Origin: Phallus indusiatus
Taxonomy: Eukaryota > Basidiomycota > Agaricomycetes > Phallales > Phallaceae
Direction of reading: 5' to 3'
DNA length: 64,000 nucleotides
Assembly (NCBI GenBank): GCA_027605045.1
Contig: JAQFWX010000013.1
Span: 186,001-250,000, forward strand
Within the stretch, counting starts at the first letter, position 1. Each line of letters begins with the position of its first letter. This document shows positions 22,728-33,649 of the stretch, one piece after another. Both the position numbers and the translations under genes were made by a program. The notes beneath the pieces were generated by a model. That model was not told where the DNA came from. It did not search any database and worked only from the letters and a program-made list of their open reading frames with translations.

Positions 22728-24083
22728 TTAATCATTTGCATTCGTGTTCTGCCATTCTTTGAAGAGTGAAAGGATCTGCCGTTCCATATTCGCTAGGTAG
22801 CCCAAGATATTCAACTGCATCTTCTCCTGGAACTGCAGGACATTCCGAATTTCCTCTGAAAAGGCGCTGTTTACTTTGCTGACGCTCTCGCCCACGCCTC
22901 CCGCCGCCATTTCTTTCAGGTTCAACGTGCCGATGCCTTCTTCAACACCCGACATGGTGATTTTTTTCAACAGCGTTGTTCGAACATCGTCTGACATGTG
23001 GACATCGCGGTCGGGACCCTTCTCCGTAAGCATCTGACGATCTAAACGGCCTTCAAGGAGCATGAGACCGTTTTCCGTTGCTTTGTCCTTTACCACCGGG
23101 GATGAAGGTGTGAACACAGTGTCGTTGTCGTCGTCGTCCGAGACTCCGTCAATAGTAGCAGGGGTCTGTTCACTAGATGCCCTCGTCTTTGTCTTTGCCT
23201 TTGTCTTTCTTGCCTTAGACTTGACCCCCGCTTCCATCATTTTTTGTCGTCCTTTTTCGTTGGCTTTTTCAGCCTTCTTTTTCGCAACGTGGGAGCAGCC
23301 AACCTTGGCGCGTTTACACCCTAGGCAGACGGGCTCGTCTGCCAAATCTCCCGGTTGATTGTAGCAGTCCTTGTTCTTGCGAATGCACGTGTCGCAGGGG
23401 GGGTCCCGTAGGGATCCTGGGGCTTGTGATAGTGGTAAAACGGCGTCAGCCCCATTCCTCGCCTTGCGTGCGATTTTCTTGGGTGGGAGAGTGACAGAAT
23501 GTTCACTGTATGATTTTTCATCGTCATTGTCGTCGTCTGTCTCTTCGCGCGAGCGCTTTGTATGATTTGATGGCGCTTGGGGGGATGAATTTTTCTCCTG
23601 ACTCACTGTGGCCTTTTTTCGAAGCCGTCAACATGGATGAAACCCGGGGTAGAAAAAACTCACCTCTTTATTATAAATGTTTGCGAAATTTTTAGACAAC
23701 AAAGACTTAGATGTCTCGGGGACGGCTTGGGGTGTTTCATTCGGATTTGGCTTCGCCATCTTTAGCCTTCGTTTTGGTTTCTCTTTCTCCTTCTTCCCCT
23801 TCTCCTTCTGTCTCTCGCTTTCTTCCTGCCTTTCCTTCTCTTCCCGCCTCGCCCTCTCTTCCCGCTCAATATTTAATTCCATCTTTCTCTTTTTGTACTC
23901 TTTTTCATATTTTGCTTGAAACATGCTGATAATTTGACGGTTACAGCCCTTCTTGTCGAGAACGGGCTCATACACCTCCACCTCTGCGTGATCAGCGAAA
24001 AGACATATTCGTCCATTAGCCAACGCCCAGTCCACCCGTTCTTCAAATGTTCTGGGGAATTCCCCAGAGTGGTCAGGCGACAT
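22728..24083 (-). CDS. Coiled-coil protein with Zn2Cys6-like cysteine cluster (434 aa)
   Basis: Two exons, 24083-23664 and 23612-22728, join in phase 0 across a 51-nt GTGAGT...AAAAAAG intron to give 434 residues. Residues about 50-115 are a highly charged Lys/Glu/Arg coiled coil (EREERARREEKERQEE). Residues about 208-245 hold C-x2-C-x6-C-x12-C-x2-C-x6-C (CDTCIRKNKDC ... CLGCKRAKVGC), which fits the spacing of fungal Zn(II)2Cys6 DNA-binding clusters. Acidic and basic flanks resemble nuclear proteins. No fungal transcription-factor middle domain is seen. Similar architecture is common in Agaricomycetes with unknown roles. A DNA-binding regulator is a reasonable inference. Confidence 0.75.
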
Positions 24084-24560
24084 TGGTGGTGGTGGCTGAC
24101 GTGGTTATGGGTGATGGTGCGGATGTTGGGGATGCTGAAAATTTACGTCAGACTTTTTCAACGTCCATTGCTGTATTCTAGAGTGTGACAACCAAATTTC
24201 TGTGGGCGTGCAACTTAAATTAAGGTGTTTAGTTGATTGTTACAGTGATCCCATCAAATAGTGCTACTTTCCCACGGCTGAGCGAGCCTACGTCAGCGAG
24301 TCTAGAGTGTGAAGGGCTCCTAGGCCTGCAGGAACCTCGAGGAAACTCGATTCAGTTCTCAGTCAGTCAGAAAGGAATCGAGAAGGGAGTGTCAGTGAGG
24401 CCCAACGAAACCGAAGGGAATACAAATGAATAACATGATGCTGAAAAAGCGAAGGTAATGCAGCTTGCGGCGGTTTTTGAATTCAATGGAATGCTGTGCC
24501 TTCTTTTCTGATGGGGCGAAAGTTTTTGGGAAGGTGTGCCAGTGGAGATTGGATACGGTT
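24084..24560. other. Intergenic; vestiges shared with 11850-12500
   Basis: No gene. Contains words shared in order with the region upstream of copy B (see 11835-12904), so it is probably the degraded left part of the duplicated block. Confidence 0.45.
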
Positions 24561-24655
24561 TGTTTGTGGGTCTACAACATAAAAGGTTCAGTTTCCAGTT
24601 CGTATACTTAGACTGAAATAAAGTTCACTAGTCCTTTGGGCAGTTATTTTCATAC

Positions 24656-25008
24656 ATGAGCTCTGCAAACATCCCACCGGTATGCAGCCTACTACTTCAT
24701 TCTCCTTACCTCAATTAACCCAGACTTTTCAGAGTCATTCCATTTTGCTAAAGGCTGATTTTATCAATCTCGACTCCTTTATTCAGGAAATGCCATCCGA
24801 ATTAATGACCATCTTTACTTGCAAATTTCCCGACTGTTACCACACTCACTTCTTCAGTTCGGAGGACACCATCCTCCACATTCAATGTGTACACCTCAAA
24901 CTATTCAACCCGAAGGCGAACAAAATGTTTGTGTGTTTATGGTACGTGCTGAGCCTCATTGTGATGTTTTATACAATGCTTATCCGTCGCATCGTGAACA
25001 TTACATAG
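24656..25008 (+). CDS. Small C2H2-like zinc-finger protein with hydrophobic C-terminal tail (99 aa), copy C
   Basis: Exons 24656-24679 and 24733-25008 join across a GTATGC...TTTTCAG intron with a CTCAATTAAC branch-like sequence. Of the three copies this has the most canonical donor. The finger is FTCKFPDC...HIQCVH and the tail FVCLWYVLSLIVMFYTMLI. Only about 30 bp beyond the stop lies a foldback insertion absent from copies A and B. Confidence 0.5.
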
Positions 25009-25037
25009 CGGAGCAGAGTTCGCTAGACTTGCGGAAG

Positions 25038-25266
25038 GTTAACAACAGTTTTATTATTCCGGCGCAACTGAAGGCAGCAAGCCTGAAGTTCAGAGGAAAA
25101 AGTTTTGTATATATTATATGAGTAACTATAATATAATGAATCAAACAAACAAAAAGGCGCACCTGAAGTTCAGAGGAAAAAGTTGAACTTCAGACGCGCC
25201 GTGCGAACTAGCTATAGGCGCGGGCGCTTTGAGCTGCGCTGCACGCTGTGTACTCTCAACAAAGGT
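25038..25266. mobile_element. Small foldback insertion (about 0.23 kb) in block C
   Basis: Copies A and B read 'gcggaaggtaaccgg' without interruption; here about 227 bp separate the two halves, with AAGGT at both junctions (possible 5-bp target duplication). Inside, 'cctgaagttcagaggaaaaa' occurs twice (25082 and 25162). The second occurrence is closed by its complement (ttgaacttcag) and by GGCGC/GCGCC arms, making a hairpin. A GC-rich tail (ataggcgcgggcgcttt...) follows. A similar layout is at 35271-35460. No coding capacity. Confidence 0.6.
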
Positions 25267-27589
25267 AACCGGCATGTTAAATGCAAACAACTCGGTCCAC
25301 GCTTTCGATGCGAGCATTGGTACGTCCCCTAGTACTCAGAATCCGTAATAGTTCATGGTCTTATTTGGGGAAACACATTTTAGCCCTAAAATCTTTCCTA
25401 GAAAAGATGCTTTGAGGGTACATACCCTGACTTGCCACTGACCAGCGTCCATTAATAGATGTGAGCCAGAAACGGCGACACTCAAGGAGAATGTAATGCA
25501 CTACATATGCGCGAAATGTTCGATAAAATCCTTTTTTTTTTTAAAAAAAAAGTACATACAACTCGGCAACAGTCTGCTTGAAGAAACAGGCATCTCGTAT
25601 GTAAACAAGGTGACTGAGATGGTTGGATGACGAGTAGTCCGACCTGTGAATGTTAGCTTGTGGGATATATTTGACAATCATCAGGCTGAGTACGAATGTT
25701 GCTTCAAGCAGTGTAAACAAAGCGTCAGATCTTCACAGCGCAAACAAGGACGAGACCTGTAAAGGAGAAGGCGTTATGTAATGATTGCGTGAAGGAAAGA
25801 TCCGAAAACCTTTTTTTTATTTAGATGTGATTGGATGTGATAAACGTTGTTGCATGTTTACGCGCGCATACGTGGTTTCTTATGTAGTTTCATTGGAGGA
25901 ATTATAGGCACACGTGATGTTGACTGGCCATCGTCAAAATGCGTCCATTGTCCTTAACTCTAACAATCAAAATTTTCTTTCTTACCTCCCCGTGCTTCAG
26001 TTTCCCGATATAATCGTTGTCGTGCTCTGACACGTCTACTAGGGTTGGGTATAGAGACTGGACAAAGTCATCAAATGAGGACCGCGATGAAGATGAACGA
26101 ACTACATCACCGAAAACCTGAAGAAGGGGCAGAACTCGTAACTTTATTAATGAAGATTTCCACGCGACACCGACGACCTTTTGAGCTCGTGGACGCCAGA
26201 GCAATTGCGCGTTGCCCTTCTTCCGTTTATCTTCACTTGAGAAAAAGTTCTCTGATTTTTGCATCACAAGAATGTTCGCCGATGAATTGTGATTTTTAGA
26301 AACAATTATTTGTGTATTTCCGTTTGTTCCAATATAGACACGATAACGACAATTATACGAGATTCATACTGCTTTCAGTCCACGCTTGCAGCCCAGTGCG
26401 AGATCTTGTCAGGTGTTAAGAATATTGTTAGCGCGTGTTATCTTATCATTAAAATGACCATACACACCTAGTTAAGAACAGAACTTCTTCGCAAAGTTTT
26501 CGCCAAAGAAATCCTCCATCATTTCCGAACCCGGACAATGTCAAAGGAATTTGGGGATCACGTGGAGCCGACAGTATAGAGTTGGACACGAATTTGCACA
26601 TTGTCTTGATGGGAGATGCTTTGTTCATCATAGCTTTTTCCAAACTCGTGTTGGACAGATGGCTGGCGATCAATGAAAACCTTCGGTTAGAGAGTTGGTG
26701 CAAAGCTTTCTATAGGAAATCCGAAGTCGCTGAGCTCAAATGAATCCAGTGCTTCCGGCCGAATATCAGCAAGTGGGGAGATGGATTTTTCTTCGATTTG
26801 GACAAACTACGTTGAGGGTCTCGTGTGCGCGAAGCATGAATGATACTCACTCCTCATAAATACATGATATGGAATCGAACTCGAGCTTTGCAGGCATTCC
26901 TTGGTCGTATTTGACACGTTCGCGGTGGAGTAAGGTAAAGAGGCCAACTCAAATATGTCCAAACAGCAAGTTAGCGTTGAAAACCAGCTATCTGACAATG
27001 CCATGGTCGCTTTCACGTTTCTCCTCCCATTACATCAGGCCAGGTAATTATTATCTGACCCTTGATCTTCAAACTTGCGACAATGGCGGGTCGACATAAT
27101 GGTCTTTTCTCCGAGAAATCAAAGAGGAGGCCATTGCAGCGTAACACGACGGTTGAGATGGTTAAAAACGGGACTAGGAAAGAGTTGATTTAATTTTCGG
27201 GAAATAATTGGTGAGGGTTGTATAAGCGTACGTATTTTGATTCAGAACGCCAGTGTACCAATAATTCCAAAGAGGACGTGTTCAATACCTGTAAACCGCC
27301 GCATGAGCGACAACAAAAATCCTGTGGACAACGATGGAAGAGAAAAGGCATCATGAACGGACCAGGTAATCTTCGACGCCTTGTCCATCGAGTAGATTGA
27401 CCAATTAAGGGATAAATTAACTCGAAGACCGCTGTGGACAATGTCAACACGCTCAATAGCGTGGACCGCGATGAATCATGTGACATGAGTGACGAGATAA
27501 ACAAGTCAGGTGATTGCTGACTAAGTTCTCAATTCTCAAGCAGTTACATGTAACTTCACACCAAGTACTCGTTGTCCCTTTAACACAAG
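25267..27589 (-). other. Conserved flank of block C; unidentified minus-strand frames
   Basis: Minus-strand frames at 25902-26267, 26449-26703, 26807-27016 and 27190-27504 have equivalents in blocks A, B or D. They could be exons of one unrecognised gene (a GTGAGT donor is visible near 26855), but I could not join them in one frame, and copies differ mainly at amino-acid-changing sites. The last 90 bp are the upstream region of the F-box gene. Confidence 0.3.
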
Positions 27590-29137
27590 ATGCCTCGCGC
27601 AAAGCCCCAGCGAAGTTTGCATAAAGACACGTCTTTGATAAATCGAAAACTACCGGTCGAAATCCTAACCATGATTCTCTTCACCCTCGGTCCTTCTTCT
27701 TTTCAAAACCCCTATGTTTATTTGCCACTGTGCTGGATCTGTCGTAGATGGCGTTCCATCGTGCTTAACACACCAAAATTCTGGACCGTCATAAATCATG
27801 AATGCAGGCGTTATGGGTCTCACGATTCCGTTCGAGAAGTCATTTTCCGCTCTAAATCACGCGAAGTCGATGTTAGCTTGCGCTCGTTAAAATGCCATAA
27901 ATCCTCTTTATCCTGCAACAACTGCTCGCATATCACATCGAGTATCCTTTACTTCAAACACTCCCAGATCAGAACTTTGTTCCTTTACGATTACTCAGAT
28001 TTCGATTTCCCGGGCGGAGAAAACCTCACACAGTTGGACAACTTGATTCTATCGAACATTTCCACATTATCGGGCTCGCAGCAAGAATCTTTCGATACAT
28101 TTCTCTCCGTTGTTAATCCCCGATTCATAGAATTGTCGCAATCACTACTATCCAGACAGATGTCACAGAACCTCAGCCTAGATCGTCTTGAATGGCTAAA
28201 GCTGACCGTCTCGCGTTTTGGAAACATTTCTGCTGTTTCCCCATTTCTAGAAGCATTGCCCGGTCTCCGAATTCTGAATTTGATTTCAGATCATTATAGT
28301 GTTTCCCCCCCTGAAATTCGTGCTACAGCGAATCTGCCGAATTTGCGAATCCTCACCTTGGATCCTCATGCAGGTGACCTTTATTCCATACAAACATCGG
28401 CCCTGAGTCATCTGGGTATTTCGTCATCCGTTAGTGGCTTTTACCAGTGGGATTGTCTTAGTACCTTTGATTTTTCAATGACGGAGAGTATCCGTATCGC
28501 TCTATGCCATATCCAACACGATCCTTCCTCCGGGACTTCCGTCGCCTGTATATCCACAGGCCACGCTGAAGAAGACTGCGATTTTTTTCACCATTTCCAT
28601 GCACCAATTGCTCAATCAAACAAAAGCATGGACCATCATTGGACATTACCGTCATCAAACTCTTTTCACATATCATTCAAATGGTCATGGTATAATCAAA
28701 CGCTGTTTTCTCAATTGAAGCAGGGAGCTACAAACCTTGTCGAACTTATTGTGGATTTTCGATCTATGAAGTCTAGCGACTGGGAAGATCCAAAAGGTCA
28801 AGAAAAGTATCACAAATTTCTAGGCGAAATATTGGACAACTTTGATACGGCCACTCATTTGAGTGTACTACGCTCCCGCAGCTTCGCATCGGTATGCGAC
28901 CTTCTAATGGTTGGGCGGAGACTTCCCCGCTTGGAACGATTGACGTACCACAGTTCACATAAATCGAGCTGTAGTCCGAAAATCGTATCCAAGCGTATGG
29001 AGATGGTGCGAGATGCAAGAATGGAGGCTCATAGTGAACCGTTGGAGATCCTCGAGCTGAAGAGTTTTGTCATCATCCCTCCGAAACAAGTTGAGAAGAT
29101 TGAGGAGCTGGGAATACGACTTATACAGACAAATTAG
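27590..29137 (+). CDS. F-box-like protein (515 aa), copy C
   Basis: Uninterrupted frame of the same length as copy A. F-box residues about 15-68 (LPVEILTMILF ... CWICRRWRSIVLN) and the LRR-like remainder are conserved. The two copies differ at roughly one residue in ten, more often in the C-terminal two thirds than in the F-box, as expected for relaxed or diversifying recognition surfaces. The predicted role is an SCF ubiquitin-ligase adaptor with unknown substrate. It lies within a duplicated block, so unequal exchange with copy A is possible. Confidence 0.85.
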   Translation: MPRAKPQRSLHKDTSLINRKLPVEILTMILFTLGPSSFQNPYVYLPLCWICRRWRSIVLNTPKFWTVINHECRRYGSHDSVREVIFRSKSREVDVSLRSLKCHKSSLSCNNCSHITSSILYFKHSQIRTLFLYDYSDFDFPGGENLTQLDNLILSNISTLSGSQQESFDTFLSVVNPRFIELSQSLLSRQMSQNLSLDRLEWLKLTVSRFGNISAVSPFLEALPGLRILNLISDHYSVSPPEIRATANLPNLRILTLDPHAGDLYSIQTSALSHLGISSSVSGFYQWDCLSTFDFSMTESIRIALCHIQHDPSSGTSVACISTGHAEEDCDFFHHFHAPIAQSNKSMDHHWTLPSSNSFHISFKWSWYNQTLFSQLKQGATNLVELIVDFRSMKSSDWEDPKGQEKYHKFLGEILDNFDTATHLSVLRSRSFASVCDLLMVGRRLPRLERLTYHSSHKSSCSPKIVSKRMEMVRDARMEAHSEPLEILELKSFVIIPPKQVEKIEELGIRLIQTN

Positions 29138-29649
29138 GTAAGAGGTTGTACCTGTAATAGCTTTTCAACTTACATTCATGCCGTTGAATCCATAAAGATT
29201 CCGGACATCGCCGTCCTTTCGCGAAGAAGTGTGGTTGTATGTGTGCAGGTGGCACTGGCGTTCAAGTTCTCTTTTTCTTCCTGTTTCCTTTTGAAAACAA
29301 CATTCTTGTTTATCGTAGTTATATTTGCCGTCTGACTTGTTAACAGTATTTTTCTTTCGCTTGTCCTTTATTCCTTCTAAAACATCGCGTAGGTTTTAGA
29401 AAAAATCCAAGGTGTTTCACGAAAATATGGCAATATCTTGTTGTTGTTGAACATTGTTATTGAAGAATAGGGTCAAGAATGCAGGCTTGAACCTATTTCT
29501 TGTCATATGTCGTTGCGTTTACCAGGTTCACTGTGCATCACATGAGTGACATATGACGCGTATGACGGAGCTCATCTCATTATTCAGCAGCTACTGCCCC
29601 GGAGTCACCGGACCATTTACATGGGCTTCTGGATGGTACAGGCTCTCGT

Positions 29650-30860
29650 TTATTGAGACTGAGTATTCAAAATTTCCTTCGCATCCTTCACAAACCCTTC
29701 CAATATCTTATGTGATTCTCCGTCTTTCTTAAGAGAAGTAGAAACGAGTTCAAATAGACCCGCCAGGCCTCTCCATGTCTCGCCTGCTTGGACGCCGTTG
29801 ACTTCGTCCAGTGAAGCCAGGCTTGAAGAAGTAAAGTCCGCAATTTCGTGCATTTCTCCGACGAATCTGTTTTTTTTTGGACGTCAATATGGTACTACTA
29901 GTACGGACGCTGTAACGGAGTGAATGACATACCGGTATGCTTTTGGTAACATATCGGGAATCATTCTTACTGTACGCTGCAGTAGCACGGGTTGCGAGCT
30001 TGCCAGTTCAGTCATTAGGGCTTTAGCTGTCGCGGGCGATGATGCGTAGGTGGCTTTAACGTTCGTTTCAGTTTTGGCTAATGTAAAGCAATAGAGAACT
30101 CGTCACCTAATATCATAGCAGCCGTAAGTCCAGTCAGACCTTTGTTTATGCCCTAACGAGAGTAATGTATTAATCACGAAAAGGATTCTTAAATAAGAAC
30201 TCTTACCGCATATCCCATTTTCAGCGCGCTCGCTTCCCCAACTCCTGCATCTTCAAGCGGCGTAGCTTTGAGTCCTCCATCTCGCATCAAACCCACAACT
30301 TCATCCACTAACGTCATTTTCTCCCCAGATACATAAAACGTCGGATCGTAAACTCGTGCTGAGTCCGGGGGCGAAGGAGGACCGCCTATAATACTCGCGT
30401 CGACGAATTTGATCGCGGTTGTTGCTTGAGATTGGTTGAATTGGTCGAATTTGGAGGATAGCTGTGCCACAGCGGCTGGTGAAATGGCGTTGCAATCGAC
30501 GAATACAAGTTGTCGTGTCGTTTGGTGATCGTCGCTGGATTTGTCGACTAGGCATTCTAGAACTTCATCTGCGAATGAGCTTGCGTTGGAAGGTGGGAGA
30601 ATAGAAAGTATATATTGTGATTTTTGAACCATTGCTATTGGGAGAGTTGTTTCATTTTTTTTAAGTTCGGAGATTAAGACAACATATTTTTCACCTTTCA
30701 TTCCGACGTCTTGCATACCGGCTTTCTCAGCACGTATTATGCTACCTTCGGAACGGCCCGCTAAGGAAGTGAGCACGGTATATCCATTTGCTACTAGACG
30801 ATGCGCGACGGCGGAACCCATCGCACCAGATGCAACAAGTCCGATTACAGGTTTCGACAT
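29650..30860 (-). CDS. 6-phosphogluconate dehydrogenase-like protein, NAD(P)-binding + DUF1932-type C-terminus (353 aa)
   Basis: Four exons, 30860-30207, 30152-30107, 30077-29933 and 29866-29650, total exactly 1062 nt (353 codons plus TGA). All introns start GTAAGA, GTGACG or GTATGT and end in AG. Residues 1-30 give a Rossmann motif IGLVASGAMGSAVAHRL. Residues about 90-160 match the 6PGDH/HIBADH N-terminal fold (SILPPSNASSFADEVL, VDCNAISPAAV). ALKMGYA+GINKGLTGL, built across the first intron, is the conserved start of the helical C-terminal domain with its catalytic-type Lys. I chose the Met at 30860 because the upstream in-frame residues do not fit the fold. Substrate unknown; family members reduce or oxidise beta-hydroxyacids. 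Confidence 0.88.
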
Positions 30861-31391
30861 TTTAATCGTCTTTTCGATATTGTGGTGGAATAAGGATAAA
30901 GATAAGAGCACCGGAGCGTGTATAATCAGTGTGTGAAAATCGTCTCAAGTGTATTTTTAGAACAACGCGGGGGTATGTTCGAATTCGTCGAGACTGAGTC
31001 TGGGAGTGTCGCCGAGTGTCGCGACAGATGTTGATACAATAACGCCGATAAATTTCCAGCGGTCGCTGATGTTTTGCCAGCGACGAGTAAGGTTAATGCA
31101 TAAAAAGCCCATATGCATGGCCCGGTGTGCACGTAATCGGAGAACGTGCCGCGATGTTACAATCAAGTCACAACTTGGTTGAACCCACCGGCCGCCACCG
31201 CTACCCCAATGTGAAGAATTTCAATGAGTTCGAAGATCCGCTCAACATTCAACTAACGTCGCCATGCTAGACGAGACAATTAAACTAATGGAACAATCCA
31301 AATTCATATCATATCTCAGCGTGATGCAAACACCTTTTTTGACTACTACTACAATTCCCATGACATATAATCAAATAAAACGTTTCAGATT
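30861..31391. other. Intergenic between two minus-strand genes
   Basis: It contains the promoter side of the 6PGDH-like gene and the region 3' of the F-box gene ending at 31392. Open frames at 30926-31166 overlap each other and have no motif. Confidence 0.4.
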
Positions 31392-32909
31392 TTATACATA
31401 TTGTTCTAGCCGGATACCCAGCTTCTCGAGTTTCAAAACTTGTGCCCGAGGAACGGTCAAAAAACCCTTGAGCTCGAGCGTCTTCAACGGTTCACTGCCA
31501 GCCTTGATTCTCGCTCTTTGCGCCATCTCCATCTGTGAGAGTACAACTTTTGTCCCGCAGATCAGTTTTCCCGTATTGTGATACGTAAATCGTTCCAAAC
31601 GAGGCAGTCTCCGTCCATCCATCAGAAGATCACATGTCAAGATGAAGTCGCAGGAGCATAACACAGTCAGATGAATGACCGTATCAAAGGTGTTCAGTAT
31701 TTCTCCCAGGAAAGTGCAATACCCTTCCCCCCACTCCGTCCAGTCTTCAAACTCTTCAGACGGCATAGATCGGCAATCCACTATAAATTCAACGAGATTT
31801 GTAGCTCTTCGCTTCAAATGAGAAAACAGCCTCTCATGCCCGCCTTCCCAATAGAATGAAATGTGGAAAGAGTTGGGTGGCGGTAGTAACCAATAAGAAT
31901 CCATGCTTTTTTCCGATCGATGAGAAAATGGTGTATGGAAGTCTTTGAAAAAATCACAATCTTCATCGGAATGACCTGTGGATATACACGCAATGAAATA
32001 ACGATTAAAATATTGATGATGATTGCATAGAGCGATACGGAAACTCTTCATCATTGGAAGATCAATGCTGTTCAGGGAATCCCACGTAGATTCAGTCTGC
32101 CTTACCGAAACACCCAAATAACTCAGGGCCGGTGTCCGTATGGAATGAATCCCGTTGTTCCCTATATCCATGCTGAGTACTCGTAAGTTCGGCAGATTTA
32201 AGTCAAGAAGGCAGAGACTTTCCCCAATCAAATTCAGGATTCGGAGATGAGGCAGTGCTTTCAGAACATGAGAGATGGTGGGTCCAAGGGACGACCTGAC
32301 ACTGATCTTTAGCCACTCAACACGATCCAGGATTTGTGCCACTGGCATATATTGGCAGAGCATTGTGTTCGACAGCTCAATAAAGCGGGGATTAACGATA
32401 GAAAGGAATAAATGGAAAGATTCTTTTTCCCGGTCCGACGGTTTTATAGAAACCTGCGACAGGATCAGGTTTTCCACCTGAGTAAGTTTTTTTCCGCCCA
32501 TAAAATCAAACTCCCTATGGCCGTGAAGGATTAGAGATCTGATTTGAAAGTGATTGAAGTAATCAAGACAAGATTTGGACGAGCATTTGTTGCATGACGG
32601 CGAGAAGATACTGCGGCATACCGCGTATGAGGCAACGTCTATTTCGCGTGGTTTTGAACCCAAGGTGACATTTCGGGCCAAATTGTCTAACTTGCTTCTC
32701 CTGCATTGATGTATTATAACGGTCCAAAATACCGATGTGTTTAACACGATAGAACGCCATCGACGACAGACCCATGATAGTGGCAAATAAATATAGGGGT
32801 TTTGGATAGACGATGGACCGAGGAGGAGGAAAATCATGGTCAGTGTTTCGACTGGGAGTTTTTGATTAATTGGGCAAGAGTCTTTGCGTTGAACCTTGAC
32901 ACGAGGCAT
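31392..32909 (-). CDS. F-box-like protein (505 aa), divergent paralogue
   Basis: Intact single-exon frame. MPRVKVQRKDSCPINQKLPVETLTMIF and LSWVCRRWRSIVLN define the F-box at residues about 12-65. The rest follows the same LRR-like pattern (LRILNLIG, LRVLSMD, ALSYLGVS, RRLPRLERFTYH). Alignment to copies A and C is clear but much weaker than A to C, so this is an older duplicate. It lies on the opposite strand and outside the duplicated block. Predicted SCF adaptor, substrate unknown. Confidence 0.82.
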   Translation of the reverse strand: MPRVKVQRKDSCPINQKLPVETLTMIFLLLGPSSIQNPYIYLPLSWVCRRWRSIVLNTSVFWTVIIHQCRRSKLDNLARNVTLGSKPREIDVASYAVCRSIFSPSCNKCSSKSCLDYFNHFQIRSLILHGHREFDFMGGKKLTQVENLILSQVSIKPSDREKESFHLFLSIVNPRFIELSNTMLCQYMPVAQILDRVEWLKISVRSSLGPTISHVLKALPHLRILNLIGESLCLLDLNLPNLRVLSMDIGNNGIHSIRTPALSYLGVSVRQTESTWDSLNSIDLPMMKSFRIALCNHHQYFNRYFIACISTGHSDEDCDFFKDFHTPFSHRSEKSMDSYWLLPPPNSFHISFYWEGGHERLFSHLKRRATNLVEFIVDCRSMPSEEFEDWTEWGEGYCTFLGEILNTFDTVIHLTVLCSCDFILTCDLLMDGRRLPRLERFTYHNTGKLICGTKVVLSQMEMAQRARIKAGSEPLKTLELKGFLTVPRAQVLKLEKLGIRLEQYV

Positions 32910-33649
32910 CCTGTACTATCGAAGAAGAAGAAGGAAAGGGTTGCGCGCTGCAATGTTGTGACTGAGGTTAAGGAGGTGGCAGCGGCGTTGATACGCGTTA
33001 TCACTTGTACCGATCGGATTCAAAATACGAGTGCTTGACTGTGGATTACACAGATTAAATATATACCTGATTGAAATCAACAAATTTTATGAAAAAATTG
33101 ATTATGGAATTGGACGAGTGTTTGAAACTGGTAATGGCATCACTATAGAGCCAGGATTCTGCACCGACTCGGTGTCGTCGCGACGAACAGGACTCAGACG
33201 AAGATGCCGATGGTGAAAATAATCCGCATGAAGAGTTATACGTTTCTAACATTGAGTCTATCAGAAACACCTAAACAATACAAAGCTGTCCCAAGCAAAT
33301 ACCCCACCCGGACGCCTCAAGGCCTCAGGCCTCAGTAACAACCAACCAAGAGAGGTCGCCACTGGCAGTTCCACTACCAGACCCTTTAACACGAAGGAAT
33401 GTAGAAGCAAGTCTCCTGTTCTCGTTCACGAGACGAAGAGTTTACCAGGACCTTGCAGTTGCACCATCACCATGGCCGATGTTATAATAGTACCGGCAGT
33501 GCCCAAGAATCTAAAATGGCAGACTCCTCCAACCTTGCACCTAATTTACGTCCCGTGTCTCCCGTCACTTCAACAACTTCAGTTCATCCCGTAAAGGGAG
33601 AAGAACCCACACCTGAAGAAGTAGTTTATTATTGATGGGGGAGGTAGGA
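32910..33649. other. Intergenic; no supported gene
   Basis: Upstream of the F-box gene and downstream of the G-beta pseudogene. A plus-strand frame at 33453-33635 ends in a plausible SNLAPNLRPVSPVTS-like text but has no motif, paralogue or splice support. Confidence 0.35.

Larger units (their letters stand above)
24561..29466 (+). repeat. Duplicated block C (zinc-finger gene + flank + F-box gene)
   Basis: The most complete copy; matches block A (5190-9720) throughout and copy B (12905-14640) over its first 1.9 kb. It differs from both by a 0.23-kb insertion at 25038-25266. Confidence 0.85.

Noticed and set aside
33453..33635. Plus-strand 60-aa ORF ending TPEEVVYY
   Set aside because: No motif, no paralogue and no splice support; it lies just beyond the 3' end of a pseudogene.
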